Of a stretch of DNA of 48,293 bases, positions 24,403 through 33,931 are shown piece by piece. This stretch comes from Desulfobulbaceae bacterium (lineage in GTDB: Bacteria > Desulfobacterota > Desulfobulbia > Desulfobulbales > Desulfocapsaceae). Where the stretch lies: positions 1-48,293 of the forward strand of contig JAAELB010001029.1 in assembly GCA_024227155.1 (NCBI GenBank), read 5' to 3'. Below the pieces are notes generated by a model, which saw only the letters and a list, made by a program, of their open reading frames with translations, did no database searches and had not been told where the DNA came from. Both the position numbers and the translations under genes were made by a program. Numbering within the stretch: position 1 is the first letter of the stretch; the number at the start of each line of letters is the position of its first letter.

Positions 24403-24537
24403 TCACTAACCCCGATAGACGGGAAATAAGTCGGGACTCAGTATAGTGCCCCTTGAGGGTATAAGTTCCTTCACGAAATTCATTCATAAAAAACAACAGA
24501 TAAGTGAAGACTTCGAATGAATTTCTAAGGCACTAAA
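24403..24537. repeat. Dispersed repeat family A, copy A5 (most complete)
   Basis: CACTAACCCCGATAGACGGG, then GTCGGGA, then TAAGTTCCTTCACGAAATTC...GAATGAATTTCTAAGGCACTAA. The right part forms a hairpin: CCTTcacGAAATTCATTC pairs with GAATGAATTTCtAAGG. It sits in the 483-base space between the minus-strand cytidylate-kinase-like gene and the HDOD gene; the remaining bases, 24275-24402 and 24538-24757, hold no gene I can support and presumably carry the two promoters. Confidence 0.65.
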
Positions 24538-24757
24538 GTTGGCTAGACTTTCAGCTAAGCCCAACCAGGAAATGCGGCGTATTCGTCGTGGTATTTATCA
24601 AAGAGATGGAACTTATCCAGAGAAAAGGTGCAGGTTGTGTGGGGGAGATTGGCCAATTGTTTGTTTTTTTGGCAAAATATGTTAGTTTTTGCCATTTGCT
24701 TTCCAATGAGCTTGTTGTTATGGGGTTAAATTTCGATTTTGGAGATAGAGGCAACTG

Positions 24758-25780
24758 ATGGATACAAGAAAAGAGAAAGCCATATCAATTACCCATGAAT
24801 TCTTACAGTCAGGGGTCGATCTTCCTTTTTCAACGGAGGTTGGACCACAGCTCCTGTCTCTTTCGAGTAAGCCTGTAGAAGAAATTGACATAGACAAATT
24901 AGTAAAGCTTATTCAGATGGATCCAGGCCTTGCAACCAAAGTCCTTCAGCTGGCAAATTCAGTATACTTTTCAGGCCTCAGCAAAATAATAAGTTTACGG
25001 AGGGCTATAGTACAAATCGGTCTGGAAGAGGCTATTAACTTTATTCACGTTGTTTTTTATCGTAACAGCCTGCCAAAGTTTCCCTCAATTGAGGACTTTT
25101 TCTCAGATAAAGATTACTGGAGTCACTCCTGGGCCTGCGCCGTAGCCAGTAAAATGCTTGGTCATCCAACTGTGGGCACAAAAGTTCTTCCTGGAGAGCT
25201 GTACATTGCCGGGCTGCTCCATGGGATTGGAAAGTTAATTCTTGCGATCCATCGACCTGAAGAATTTTTGCAATGTTTGCAGAATTCAAAAGATTTCCAA
25301 CAACCGCTGCCGGAGGCTCAGTTGGATATACTTGGGACCACTGATGCCGATATAGCTTGTGAATTATTAAAAGCCTGGCAGCTTCCTGACAACATCTGTA
25401 TGGCCATAAAGTATTTACAGAATCCTCATGAGGCAGAGGACGAGTATCGGGAATTTGCCGGTCTTATCCAGTTTGCCTATTTTATTGCTAACACCTCAGG
25501 GATAGGCAATATAAAGGATGAGTTCTGTTTTGATGTTAAACAGACCTGGATTTGCCAGGAGTCTAATTCACCCCTTGCTGACGAGAGCATGCAGGAAGAT
25601 TTTGTGCAAAGAATCTATACAGTGTTAGATAGTAAGCAGGCTTCACTTGCCACTTTTGGTGGGGAGAGTAAAACAGAGAGTAGTGTCGATGAACCAGTTC
25701 AGAATTATAGTAAAAAGCCTGTGGCTAAAAAGGGTTGGTTCACCCGATTTGGTGATTGGCTAAAGGCACTCCTTAGCTGA
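24758..25780 (+). CDS. HDOD-domain protein
   Basis: A 340-residue protein. The HDOD domain (about residues 15-220) shows LVKLIQMDPGLATKVLQLAN (47-66), SVYFSGLSKIISLRRAIVQIG and LYIAGLLHGIGKLI (about 148-161). The HD-type metal residues are mostly replaced, as in HDOD (LLHGIGK in place of HD). HDOD proteins link c-di-GMP or stress signalling to chemotaxis, motility and replication control in proteobacteria. The final 60 residues are polar with a basic, Trp-rich end (KKGWFTRFGDWLKALLS) that may form an amphipathic helix. It is a single gene with its own terminator. Confidence 0.88.
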   Translation: MDTRKEKAISITHEFLQSGVDLPFSTEVGPQLLSLSSKPVEEIDIDKLVKLIQMDPGLATKVLQLANSVYFSGLSKIISLRRAIVQIGLEEAINFIHVVFYRNSLPKFPSIEDFFSDKDYWSHSWACAVASKMLGHPTVGTKVLPGELYIAGLLHGIGKLILAIHRPEEFLQCLQNSKDFQQPLPEAQLDILGTTDADIACELLKAWQLPDNICMAIKYLQNPHEAEDEYREFAGLIQFAYFIANTSGIGNIKDEFCFDVKQTWICQESNSPLADESMQEDFVQRIYTVLDSKQASLATFGGESKTESSVDEPVQNYSKKPVAKKGWFTRFGDWLKALLS

Positions 25781-25796
25781 CGGTGTAATGTGACCC

Positions 25797-25831
25797 AAGC
25801 CCTTTTCAGCACTGTAGCTGAAAAAGGGCTT
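25797..25831. terminator. Terminator after the HDOD gene
   Basis: AAGCCCTTTTCAGC (25797-25810) pairs with GCTGAAAAAGGGCTT (25817-25831), one bulged A, loop ACTGTA. It is 16 bases after the stop. Stable stem, no strong T-tract after it. Confidence 0.65.
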
Positions 25832-25870
25832 GATCACAAAGTATTAAGTACTGGGTTTGCTTTCTAGTGC

Positions 25871-25886
25871 GGTGAACGGTTACTTG
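25871..25886. repeat. Family B right-end fragment (B3)
   Basis: GGTGAACGGTTACTTG is identical to the right terminus of the full copy at 29937-30092. Only this end is present, directly before a family C hairpin. Confidence 0.5.
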
Positions 25887-25913
25887 TCGGGCATCCAGGA
25901 AATTCGCAACTAT

Positions 25914-25944
25914 CTGGATCCCCGATTACTACCTCGGGGATGAC
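25914..25944. repeat. Short palindromic repeat, family C (copy 2)
   Basis: CTGGATCCCCGA, a short loop, then TCGGGGATGAC form a hairpin with the same layout as 461-494. It lies 32 bases past the stop of the minus-strand ilvD gene. Confidence 0.5.
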
Positions 25945-25975
25945 TTCAATGAGAAGGTTTAAGCTATACAGTCTC

Positions 25976-27811
25976 CTAGTCTGGAAGAATACGTACAGCG
26001 CCTTGATCCGCAGATGAAGCAAAAAGAGCGTATGCTTTTAGTGCAGTACTTACCTGGCGCTCTCTGTCATCGGGGCTAAAGGCACCACTTCCTTTTGCAA
26101 GTTCAGCGTCTCTTCTTGAATTGAGCTCCTCCTCGGAGATGGCTACATTGATAGTTCTCCCCGGAATATCAATTTCGATTCTATCCCCGTTTTTAATAAG
26201 GCCGATTGCACCACCCGCTGCCGCCTCCGGAGACACGTGACCAATGGAGAGTCCTGAAGTGCCGCCTGAGAACCTGCCGTCTGTGATGAGGGCACACTCT
26301 TTTCCCAAATGAATTGATTTAAGGTAGGATGTTGGGTAGAGCATCTCCTGCATGCCAGGACCACCTTTTGGGCCTTCGTAGCGAATAATAATCACATCAC
26401 CGGCAACAATTTCCCCACCTAATATTGCGTCACAGGACGCTTCCTGGGAGGAGTATACCTTTGCTGTTCCGGTAAATTTAAAAATGGATGGGTCAACACC
26501 GGCGGTTTTTACGATACATCCGTTTTCAGCAATGTTGCCAAAAAGTACTGCAAGGCCACCTTCTTTGTCATAGCAATGTTCCATGCTACGAATACAACCG
26601 CCTACACGGTCAAGGTCAGCACCCTGATACATGGTTGCCTGGGACCCCATTACCAGGTTTTGCCCCGAGTGGGCCGGGGCGCTGAGGTAAAGTGTCTCCG
26701 CTTCTTTGGTATGGCTGGACCTGGTGATATCCCAGCTATTGAGAGTGTCGTCGAGTGTCTTGCTGTCGACCCGGGAGACTGTGGAGTCGATGAGGCCTCC
26801 TCTGTCAAGCTCGCCCAGGATGGCCATGATGCCCCCGGCACGGTTGACGTCTTCAATGTGGTAGCTTGAGCTCGGTGACACCTTACACAGGTTGGGTACC
26901 TTGCGGGAGAGTGAATCGATGTCAGCCATACTGAAATCAACGCCGGCTTCCTTCGCGATGGCGAGGAGGTGGAGCACCGTGTTGGTGGACCCCCCCATGG
27001 CTATGTCAAGGGTCATAGAGTTCATAAATGCTTTTTTTGAGCCAATGGATCTTGGCAGCACGGAACCATCTTCCTCGTTGTACCATGCGTTTGCCATCTC
27101 AACTATTCTTTCGGCCGCTTTTTCGAAAAGGAGCTTGCGATTTGCATGGGTGGCGACGATGGTGCCGTTGCCGGGAAGTGCGAGGCCAAGTGCTTCGTTG
27201 AGGCAGTTCATGGAGTTTGCAGTAAACATCCCGGAACAGGAGCCGCAGGTGGGGCAGGCGCATCGCTCAACTCTCTCTATCTGCTCGTCACTCACCTCTT
27301 TGTCAGCAGCAAGCACCATGGCGTCGACGAGATCATAGCGCTTGTCTCCGTCAACGCCAGCTTCCATTGGGCCACCTGACACAAAAATGGTAGGGATGTT
27401 GAGGCGCATGGCAGCCATTAACATTCCCGGAGTAATCTTGTCACAGTTACTGATGCAGATCATCGCATCAACGGTATGCGCGTTGCACATATATTCGACA
27501 CTGTCGGCGATAAGGTCCCTGGAAGGAAGCGAATAAAGCATTCCTGAGTGTCCCATGGCAATTCCATCATCAATTGCGATGGTGTTGAATTCGGCTGCGA
27601 AACAGCCTGATTTCTCAATTATTTTTTTTAAATGCTGTCCGATTTCGTGGAGATGTACATGGCCTGGAACAAACTGAGTGAAGGAGTTGACGATACCGAT
27701 GATCGGTTTGCCAAACTGTTCCTCTTTCACGCCATTGGCGCGCCAAAGGCTACGGGCACCCGCCATTTTACGTCCCTGGGTTGTTGTTGCGCTTCGCAAT
27801 GGGATTGCCAT
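25976..27811 (-). CDS. ilvD: Dihydroxy-acid dehydratase
   Basis: A 611-residue protein of IlvD type. It converts 2,3-dihydroxy-isovalerate (or -methylvalerate) to the 2-keto acid in valine, isoleucine and leucine synthesis, using an iron-sulfur cluster and Mg2+. [14 protein letters not shown] (about 120-133) and [19 protein letters not shown] (about 187-205) give the cluster-binding cysteines, and [14 protein letters not shown] (about 495-510) is the other family signature. I place the start at the ATG at 27811, preceded by GGAG; an upstream in-frame start would add 43 hydrophobic residues not found in the family. It is divergent from the pilT-like gene, with 146 AT-rich bases between. Confidence 0.95.
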   Translation of the reverse strand: MAIPLRSATTTQGRKMAGARSLWRANGVKEEQFGKPIIGIVNSFTQFVPGHVHLHEIGQHLKKIIEKSGCFAAEFNTIAIDDGIAMGHSGMLYSLPSRDLIADSVEYMCNAHTVDAMICISNCDKITPGMLMAAMRLNIPTIFVSGGPMEAGVDGDKRYDLVDAMVLAADKEVSDEQIERVERCACPTCGSCSGMFTANSMNCLNEALGLALPGNGTIVATHANRKLLFEKAAERIVEMANAWYNEEDGSVLPRSIGSKKAFMNSMTLDIAMGGSTNTVLHLLAIAKEAGVDFSMADIDSLSRKVPNLCKVSPSSSYHIEDVNRAGGIMAILGELDRGGLIDSTVSRVDSKTLDDTLNSWDITRSSHTKEAETLYLSAPAHSGQNLVMGSQATMYQGADLDRVGGCIRSMEHCYDKEGGLAVLFGNIAENGCIVKTAGVDPSIFKFTGTAKVYSSQEASCDAILGGEIVAGDVIIIRYEGPKGGPGMQEMLYPTSYLKSIHLGKECALITDGRFSGGTSGLSIGHVSPEAAAGGAIGLIKNGDRIEIDIPGRTINVAISEEELNSRRDAELAKGSGAFSPDDRERQVSTALKAYALFASSADQGAVRILPD

Positions 27812-27957
27812 GATATAAACTCCGAAAAGAGATGAATGAGGATATGTAAAGGAAAGAAATTTGTAGAAAAATATAAAAAAAACTTGTAACAATTGTTCAA
27901 TTATGGACAATATACTATGAAAAGTAGTGGTATTGTACATTTTTTCAGGTGATTAGC

Positions 27958-29139
27958 ATGAAAAAGACCGAAATCGATTATTGGATAGCATCAATGCTGG
28001 AATCGCACGGTAATGTGTCAGATCTTAACATTACCGTTGGGAAATCATTGCAGGTAGAGTCCTCGGGGCAGCTGGTTCCTGTTGACGTCAGTCCGCCTGT
28101 GACGGAACTTACTCCCTTTCAGACAGAAACCTTCGCCCTTAACATTATTGGTAATAATCGCAGGTTGTTAAAGGATCTTGTGGAAAAAGGATCCTGTGAT
28201 CTCTCCTATTCTCTGTCTGATAAAGCACGCTTTAGGGTGAATATTTTTACCCAGAAGGGCTATTTCACAACAATCCTGCGAAAGCTCGAAACCCAGGTTC
28301 CCTCCATCGAAACGATGCAGTTTCCCGAGGCCTTTGCTACCATGGCCGGTGAACTTAATGGACTGGTCCTTTTTACGGGTGCTACTGGAACAGGTAAGAC
28401 AACCTCCCTCGCAGCTCTGCTGAATCGGATAAATCAGGAACGTTCCGTGCATGTGGTTACTCTTGAAGACCCGATTGAATATGTTCACAAGCAACAGAAG
28501 GCAACCTTTAATCAGCGGGAACTTGGAAACGATTTCAGCTCCTTTGCTGGTGGCATGAGGGCGGCACTCCGCCAGGCACCTAAGGTAATACTGGTGGGTG
28601 AGATGCGCGACAGGGAGACCATGGAGATCGGTCTAACTGCGGCAGAAACAGGCCATCTTGTTCTTTCTACCTTACATACAATTGACGCGGGACAGACCAT
28701 CAACCGTATAATCGGCATGTTTGAGCAGGAAGAGCAGGCACAGATTCGTAACCGTTTGGTGGATACCATCAGATGGGTAGTCAGTCAGCGTCTACTTCCC
28801 AAAGTTGGTGGGGGCAGGGTTGCTGCAATGGAAATTCTTAGAACAAGTCTTCGTGTAAAAGATCTGATTATTAATGGGGAAACCGAAGAAAAGACTTTTT
28901 ATTCCATTATTGAAGCGGGCTCCGCTCTGTCCATGAGAACGTTCGATCAGCATATCCTTGAATTATACAGTCGTAGTTTTATCACCGAGGATAACGCTAT
29001 TACCTACTGTTCAAACAGGGCGGCGATGAATCGGGGGCTTGATCTTATAAAGTCAGAACGTGGAGAATCCACTACTGAATTGACTGATCTGAGCATGGAG
29101 CAAGAAGAGGAAGATCCTTACGGCACGTTCCGTTCCTAG
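27958..29139 (+). CDS. PilT/PilU-family pilus ATPase
   Basis: A 393-residue secretion-superfamily ATPase. Walker A GATGTGKT is at 141-148, the Asp box TLEDPIEYVH at about 168-177, Walker B VILVGEMRDRET at about 210-221 and the His box TGHLVLSTLHT at 231-241. Order and length match the retraction ATPases PilT and PilU. The acidic C-terminal tail (QEEEDPYGTFRS) is closer to PilU. The ATG at 27958 is preceded by AGGTGA; an in-frame GTG three codons earlier is possible. No pilin or other pil gene is near, and the next gene is a zinc-ribbon protein. A role in type IV pilus retraction is likely but not shown. Confidence 0.85.
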   Translation: MKKTEIDYWIASMLESHGNVSDLNITVGKSLQVESSGQLVPVDVSPPVTELTPFQTETFALNIIGNNRRLLKDLVEKGSCDLSYSLSDKARFRVNIFTQKGYFTTILRKLETQVPSIETMQFPEAFATMAGELNGLVLFTGATGTGKTTSLAALLNRINQERSVHVVTLEDPIEYVHKQQKATFNQRELGNDFSSFAGGMRAALRQAPKVILVGEMRDRETMEIGLTAAETGHLVLSTLHTIDAGQTINRIIGMFEQEEQAQIRNRLVDTIRWVVSQRLLPKVGGGRVAAMEILRTSLRVKDLIINGETEEKTFYSIIEAGSALSMRTFDQHILELYSRSFITEDNAITYCSNRAAMNRGLDLIKSERGESTTELTDLSMEQEEEDPYGTFRS

Positions 29140-29208
29140 CCTGTAGTTAGGCGTACCATGTTATTGTTTTCATGAGAGCAAACTGTTTATTTACGGTGTG
29201 AGGTGATT

Positions 29209-29922
29209 ATGTTAGTCAGCTGTCCCCATTGCGCAAAACAACTCAAATTAAACAAAAAGATTCAGGAGAGTCTGCGGCAATTAGAAGATGGCCGAAGAAT
29301 TAAGGTGAAGTGTGTTCATTGTGCTGAGCCTTTCGCCCTCGATAGGAATAGTGTTAAGCCGAAAGCCAGCCCTTCAAACAAAGGGCAGAGTGTGAAGACT
29401 GGACAGAACAGCAACGTAAACCTTCGCCCGCCAGCACCGCCATCTATTGGCTGGTTACGGGAGGGAACCTTTGAGGATAAAGAGGTCGTTGAGGATATTC
29501 CGAGGGCCCTGGTGCTTTTTCCAGAGATTCCCGCAAGGGACATTGTTGTTAAGGCAGCCGGGGAATTTGGCTATCTTGTTGAACAGGTTGATTCGCCTGA
29601 GGAGGCGATAGACAAAATGCGATTTGTAAATTACGCCGCTGTTTTCCTTCATAACCACTATGAGAGTGGTGGCATAACCACAGGTAAATTTCATCACTAT
29701 ATGCGGCAGATGAACATGGCCAGAAGGCGTTATATCTTCTATGTGCTCATAGGTGAGCAGTTTGAGACCCTGTATGATGTGCAGGCTTTGGCATTTTCGG
29801 CAAATTTAGTGGTAGGCGACGCTGAAACAGAATATATAGCAACACTTCTCAGGAAAACTATCCCTGAATATGAGGCGTTGTTTGGTCCCATTATGGAAGA
29901 GTTGCGTATAGCTGGAAAATAG
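29209..29922 (+). CDS. Zinc-ribbon protein with degenerate receiver-like domain
   Basis: A 237-residue protein. The N-terminus has an MJ0042-type zinc ribbon with Cys pairs CPHC (about 5-8) and CVHC (about 35-38), and a stretch GRRIKVKCVHC typical of it. A Ser/Pro/Lys-rich linker follows (about 50-85). Residues of about 100-225 look like a receiver fold without the phospho-acceptor: RALVLFPEIPARDIVVKAAG, then EAIDKMRFVNYAAVFLHNH. No Asp is at the expected acceptor place, so it would be a pseudo-receiver. It starts 69 bases after the PilT/PilU-like gene and is probably co-transcribed. Function unknown; a motility-linked role is only inferred from position. Confidence 0.6.
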   Translation: MLVSCPHCAKQLKLNKKIQESLRQLEDGRRIKVKCVHCAEPFALDRNSVKPKASPSNKGQSVKTGQNSNVNLRPPAPPSIGWLREGTFEDKEVVEDIPRALVLFPEIPARDIVVKAAGEFGYLVEQVDSPEEAIDKMRFVNYAAVFLHNHYESGGITTGKFHHYMRQMNMARRRYIFYVLIGEQFETLYDVQALAFSANLVVGDAETEYIATLLRKTIPEYEALFGPIMEELRIAGK

Positions 29923-29936
29923 CTATATTGTTGTTA

Positions 29937-30092
29937 TAAGCGTTCACCGACCCCTTCGAAAGATTGCATAACATAAGGTCCGTAACCGTTCGTCCAGTGC
30001 TCCAGATTCGTTCAAGCTGGTCTCCGGGCTATAGTCGGCTATGCCAGGAGGCCTGATCGGACGAAAATGGGGTGCTGGTGAACGGTTACTTG
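29937..30092. repeat. Dispersed repeat family B, full copy B2 (MITE-like)
   Basis: The left end TAAGCGTTCACCGACCCC and the right end, read in reverse complement as CAAGTAACCGTTCACCAGC, are imperfect terminal inverted repeats. The interior holds more palindromic parts but no coding frame. At 156 bp it fits a non-autonomous element. Its left 70 bases match B1 at 9414 almost perfectly; its right end recurs at 25871 and 46989. It fills half of the 331-base gap before the helicase gene; the rest (30093-30253) shows no gene. Confidence 0.7.
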
Positions 30093-30253
30093 TTGTTTGT
30101 GGTCAAAAGATGTTTATCTCCCGCATCCCAAGGTGCTCTCAATTTTCCTTTCAGCATGGTGTGTTGTATCCTCAATCCAGGCAATCGCTAATCTTCAGTT
30201 GAAGACAAAGTTCTGAGCTTTGCTTCTCTGTTTAATTTAATCTTGAGTTTTTG

Positions 30254-31825
30254 ATGAAAAAAATAATCCTCTCTGCTGGCAATAAAATTAGAAAAATTTT
30301 TCAGGCCGGCAGGAGACGTTATGACGGATTGCTTCATAAACCGGTGGAGCCGCAACAGGCGGATGAAAGATTGACCCATGCTGGTGGAGATGTAGAAAAA
30401 AAGAAAGACCCAGCAGGAGAGGTTGCTACCAGTTCTGTGGGGCCTACGGGCACTAAAGACACTGAGGGCGGAGGTGGTGGTAAGTACAGAAAGCCAAGAC
30501 CAAAACCAAAACCAGCCTGGAGTCTTGAAAATTTTGTGGTTGTTCCAGAAGAGGGGAAGAGCCGTTTTCATGATTTTTCTATATCCCTCAAGGTGATGCG
30601 GGCCATAGCCGATCAAAAATTTGAATATTGTACACCAATCCAGGAGAAATCTTTAAAAGAGGTGCTGGCCGGATCAGATCTGGTGGGTAAAGCCAATACC
30701 GGAACCGGAAAGACGGCGGTTTTTCTTATAGCTATACTATCACGTCTGCTCAGAGAGAAGAGAGGGCGAAAAGGTGAGGCGCGTGCCCTTGTTTTAGCAC
30801 CTACGAGAGAGCTTGTGGTACAGATCGCCAATGATGGAAAAGCCCTGGCCAAATATTGTAACCTAACGGTTCGTGTAGCCTATGGAGGGGTGGATTACCA
30901 GAAGCAGCAGGACGTTTTGCAAAATCGGAATTGTGACCTGTTGGTTGCTACTCCAGGGCGGTTGCTTGATTTTATAAACAAGGGGGTAGTGAATCTTTCC
31001 CGTTGTAAAATTCTTGTACTTGATGAAGCGGACCGTATGCTTGATATGGGTTTTATTCCGGACGTGAGGCGTATAATTGGCAGGTTGCCGTCCGGTAAGG
31101 ACAGGCAAACCATGCTTTTTAGTGCAACTGTGCCAGACGACGTGCAGAGGTTGGCGTCTCAATGGTGTGTTAAGCCGAAGGTGGTTGAAGCTGAACCTGA
31201 GCAGGTGGCAGTGGAGACCGTGGAACAGGTTGTCTATCTCACCACTGCCGATGAAAAATATGTAGTCCTCTATAACCTCATCAAGGCCAATGCTAATGAT
31301 CGGATTATAGTCTTTGCCAATATGAAGAATGAGGCAAAGAGGCTTGCCGACAGGTTGCAGAGAAATGATATTGACTGCGTACTTCTTTCAGGTGATGTCG
31401 CTCAAAACAAGAGGATGACACGGCTTGAAAACTTTCGTTCAGGGAAGGTGAAAATCCTTGTGGCAACTGATGTCGCAGGCCGTGGTATACATATAGAAGG
31501 GATTACATTTGTAGTGAACTACACCCTTCCCTATGAGCCGGAGGATTATGTACACAGGATAGGTCGTACTGGGAGAGCCGGGGCAGATGGAAAAGCGGTT
31601 AGTTTTGCCTGTGAAGAGGGTTCGTTTTACCTTCCGGAAATTGAGGAGTATGTCAAACAGAAATTTGACTGTGTTCTTCCGGAAGAGAGTCTGCTGACTC
31701 CACCACCTCCACGGAGGAAGCCAGAGAAACAGCAGAGCAAAGGAGGCTATGGCAAGAAACCTGGGCGTAGGCCGAAGAAGAGAAATTATAGTGGTACTAA
31801 TCGTAAGAGTCGGAGTAGTAGCTGA
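30254..31825 (+). CDS. DEAD-box RNA helicase (RhlB/RhlE-like)
   Basis: A 523-residue ATP-dependent RNA helicase. After a basic, Gly/Pro-rich N-terminus of about 95 residues comes the Q motif (YCTPIQEKSL, about 125), then ANTGTGKT (motif I), PTRELV (Ia), TPGRLLDF (Ib), LDEADRMLDMG (II), FSATVP (III), IIVFANMKNEA (IV), VATDVAGRGIHI (V) and HRIGRTGRAG (VI). The tail is Arg/Lys/Gly-rich (RRPKKRNYSGTNRKSRSSS), typical of RNA-binding extensions. It acts in RNA unwinding, perhaps with the degradosome or ribosome assembly. The ATG at 30254 lacks a strong ribosome-binding site; a TTG lies three bases before. Confidence 0.9.
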   Translation: MKKIILSAGNKIRKIFQAGRRRYDGLLHKPVEPQQADERLTHAGGDVEKKKDPAGEVATSSVGPTGTKDTEGGGGGKYRKPRPKPKPAWSLENFVVVPEEGKSRFHDFSISLKVMRAIADQKFEYCTPIQEKSLKEVLAGSDLVGKANTGTGKTAVFLIAILSRLLREKRGRKGEARALVLAPTRELVVQIANDGKALAKYCNLTVRVAYGGVDYQKQQDVLQNRNCDLLVATPGRLLDFINKGVVNLSRCKILVLDEADRMLDMGFIPDVRRIIGRLPSGKDRQTMLFSATVPDDVQRLASQWCVKPKVVEAEPEQVAVETVEQVVYLTTADEKYVVLYNLIKANANDRIIVFANMKNEAKRLADRLQRNDIDCVLLSGDVAQNKRMTRLENFRSGKVKILVATDVAGRGIHIEGITFVVNYTLPYEPEDYVHRIGRTGRAGADGKAVSFACEEGSFYLPEIEEYVKQKFDCVLPEESLLTPPPPRRKPEKQQSKGGYGKKPGRRPKKRNYSGTNRKSRSSS

Positions 31826-31930
31826 CGCAGGGATGTGGAATAATAAATCCTATTAAAAAAGCATGGTTTCCGGCAAGAAGGTGTTGTCTTTTCGTTGAAA
31901 AGATGATATACAGTATGGTTCAAATGAGAG

Positions 31931-31972
31931 AAGGTTGCACCTCAGCGTGGGGAGTAACCTTTGTTTTCTTTC
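31931..31972 (+). terminator. Hairpin plus T-rich tract between the helicase gene and rpsA
   Basis: AAGGTTGC (31931-31938) pairs with GTAACCTT (31955-31962) with one G-U pair, and the inner ACCTC/GGGGA extends the stem. TTGTTTTCTTTC follows directly. It is either the terminator of the helicase gene, 105 bases upstream, or an attenuator in the rpsA leader. Confidence 0.55.
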
Positions 31973-32068
31973 TACTGCTGTTCAATAGTGTACAGGGGTA
32001 GAGAAACCTTAACCTTGACCTAAGCCTTGATTTCGAACGCCTCTGGGTCCACAGGAAGAATATAATCC

Positions 32069-33799
32069 ATGACAGAACAACTTAATGAGTCAATCCAGGA
32101 CAACGGCGAAGAGCTGAGCTTTGCAGAGCTCTTTGAAATGGAAGAAAACAACAAGGTCGTCGCAGTGGGCGATGTTGCAATGGGCACAATCATTGGCACA
32201 GTTGATGATTACCTCCTTGTTGATGTTGGTGATAAAGCAGAAAGTTATATTGCTAAAGCCGAATTCCGCCTGGAAGATGGTGAAGAAATTAATATTGGTG
32301 ACGTCTTTGAAGTTTTTGTTGAACGTCGCAAGGAAGAAGGTGGACTCCTTCTTTCCAGAGAAAAAGCCATCGCAATTAAGGTATGGGAAAAGATTGCTGA
32401 GATTCAGGAAGCGGATGAAACAATCACCGGTAAAATTGAGAGCCGTGTTAAAGGCGGTATGTCAGTTGATATCGGAGTACCTGCATTTTTGCCATACTCT
32501 CAGATCGATCTCCGTCCTGTCAAGGATCTCGATGCCCTGATCGGCAACTCCATGGACTTCAAAATTCTGAAGTTCAACAAGAAGAGAAACAACGTCGTTA
32601 TTTCCCGCCGTGCGATCCTCGAAGAAGAACGTAATAAGCTTCGTGAAGAAATGCGCTCCAAGCTTGAGGAAGGTCAGATCATTAAAGGTGCTATTACCAA
32701 TATCACCGATTACGGCCTCTTTATTGATATGGGTGGTATGGACGGACTTTGTCATATTACTGATCTCAGCTGGGGTCGCGTGTCTCATCCAGCCAAGCTC
32801 TATAAAGTTGGTGAAGAGCTTGAGGTTAAAGTCCTCAAGTACGATAGAGAGCATGACCGCGTATCCCTTGGTGTAAAACAACTCCGTGATGATCCATGGG
32901 CCACCGTTGTAGATAGATATCCAGTGAGTGAAACCACCCAGGGTAAGGTCGTTTCCATTACCGACTACGGTGTTTTTGTAGAGCTTGAAGAAGGTGTTGA
33001 AGGTCTGATTCATGTGTCTGAAATGACCTGGTCCAAGAAACCTCGTCATCCATCCAAGATGGTTTCAGTCAGTGATGAAGTTGAGGTTATGGTGCTGAAC
33101 ATCGAAACCGAAACCAAGAGAATCTCCCTCGGTATGAAGCAGCTTCAGCCGAATCCATGGGATCTCGTTACTGAAAATTACCCTGTAGGTTCAGTAATTG
33201 AAGGAAAAATCAAAAATATTACCGACTTTGGTGTGTTTATCGGCATTGAAGAGGGAATCGATGGTCTGATTCATGTCTCTGATCTTTCCTGGACTGAGCG
33301 TATCAAGCATCCATCCGAGAAGTATGCCAAGGGTGAGTCCATAGAAGCTGTTGTATTGAAGATAGACAAGGAAAACGAACGTTTCTCCCTCGGTATCAAG
33401 CAACTGGTTCCAGATCCGTGGCAGGCAGCATATAACAACTACCCATCAGGGACTGTTGTGGAAGGTGAAATCACCAACGTTACCGATTTCGGCGTCTTTG
33501 TAAAACTTGAAGAGGGCATCGAAGGTCTTGTACATGTCTCTGAGTTGAGTAAGGATAAGGTAAAGACCCCTGTCGGAATGTACCAGGTGGGAGATATTCT
33601 TAAGGCAATCGTTATTAACGTGTCCGCTAAAGATCGTAAGATTGGTCTTTCAGTGAAAACCCTCGAAGGTGATGACGAAGAGGTGGCTGTAGAAAAATTC
33701 AAGAAGGCCGAGAAAGTGGCTGCAGAAACTGCACCTTCAACTTTCGGAGATCTTCTCAAAGCGGCTGCTACCGGTGGCGACTCTAACGACAACGAGTAA
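32069..33799 (+). CDS. rpsA: 30S ribosomal protein S1
   Basis: A 576-residue protein with six S1 (OB-fold) repeats. The best-preserved repeats share the pattern GxIxNITDYGxFVxLExGxEGLxHxSE: for example ITNITDYGLFIDMGGMDGL, VVSITDYGVFVELEEGVEGL, IKNITDFGVFIGIEEGIDGL and ITNVTDFGVFVKLEEGIEGL. AGGA precedes the ATG at 32069. S1 binds mRNA leaders and is needed for translation start on most mRNAs. The gene is followed by ihfB, an order seen in many proteobacteria (cmk-rpsA-ihfB); here no cmk precedes it. Codon use is that of a highly expressed gene. Confidence 0.97.
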   Translation: MTEQLNESIQDNGEELSFAELFEMEENNKVVAVGDVAMGTIIGTVDDYLLVDVGDKAESYIAKAEFRLEDGEEINIGDVFEVFVERRKEEGGLLLSREKAIAIKVWEKIAEIQEADETITGKIESRVKGGMSVDIGVPAFLPYSQIDLRPVKDLDALIGNSMDFKILKFNKKRNNVVISRRAILEEERNKLREEMRSKLEEGQIIKGAITNITDYGLFIDMGGMDGLCHITDLSWGRVSHPAKLYKVGEELEVKVLKYDREHDRVSLGVKQLRDDPWATVVDRYPVSETTQGKVVSITDYGVFVELEEGVEGLIHVSEMTWSKKPRHPSKMVSVSDEVEVMVLNIETETKRISLGMKQLQPNPWDLVTENYPVGSVIEGKIKNITDFGVFIGIEEGIDGLIHVSDLSWTERIKHPSEKYAKGESIEAVVLKIDKENERFSLGIKQLVPDPWQAAYNNYPSGTVVEGEITNVTDFGVFVKLEEGIEGLVHVSELSKDKVKTPVGMYQVGDILKAIVINVSAKDRKIGLSVKTLEGDDEEVAVEKFKKAEKVAAETAPSTFGDLLKAAATGGDSNDNE

Positions 33800-33826
33800 T
33801 AGTTCGTCGGAGTTAGAATTGTAGAG

Positions 33827-33873
33827 AAAAGGTTGTTTTGTCGAGGCTTCGGCAAGACAACCTTTTTTTATAC
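33827..33873 (+). terminator. Intrinsic terminator after rpsA
   Basis: AAAAGGTTGT (33827-33836) pairs with ACAACCTTTT (33857-33866) and the inner bases extend the stem; the 3' arm runs into a seven-base T-tract. It starts 27 bases after the rpsA stop, so ihfB needs its own promoter or readthrough. Confidence 0.85.
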
Positions 33874-33931
33874 TTTTTTGCGGTCATTTGCTAAGCAAAT
33901 GGACCCATAATTATAAGATAGCGTTATTGGT

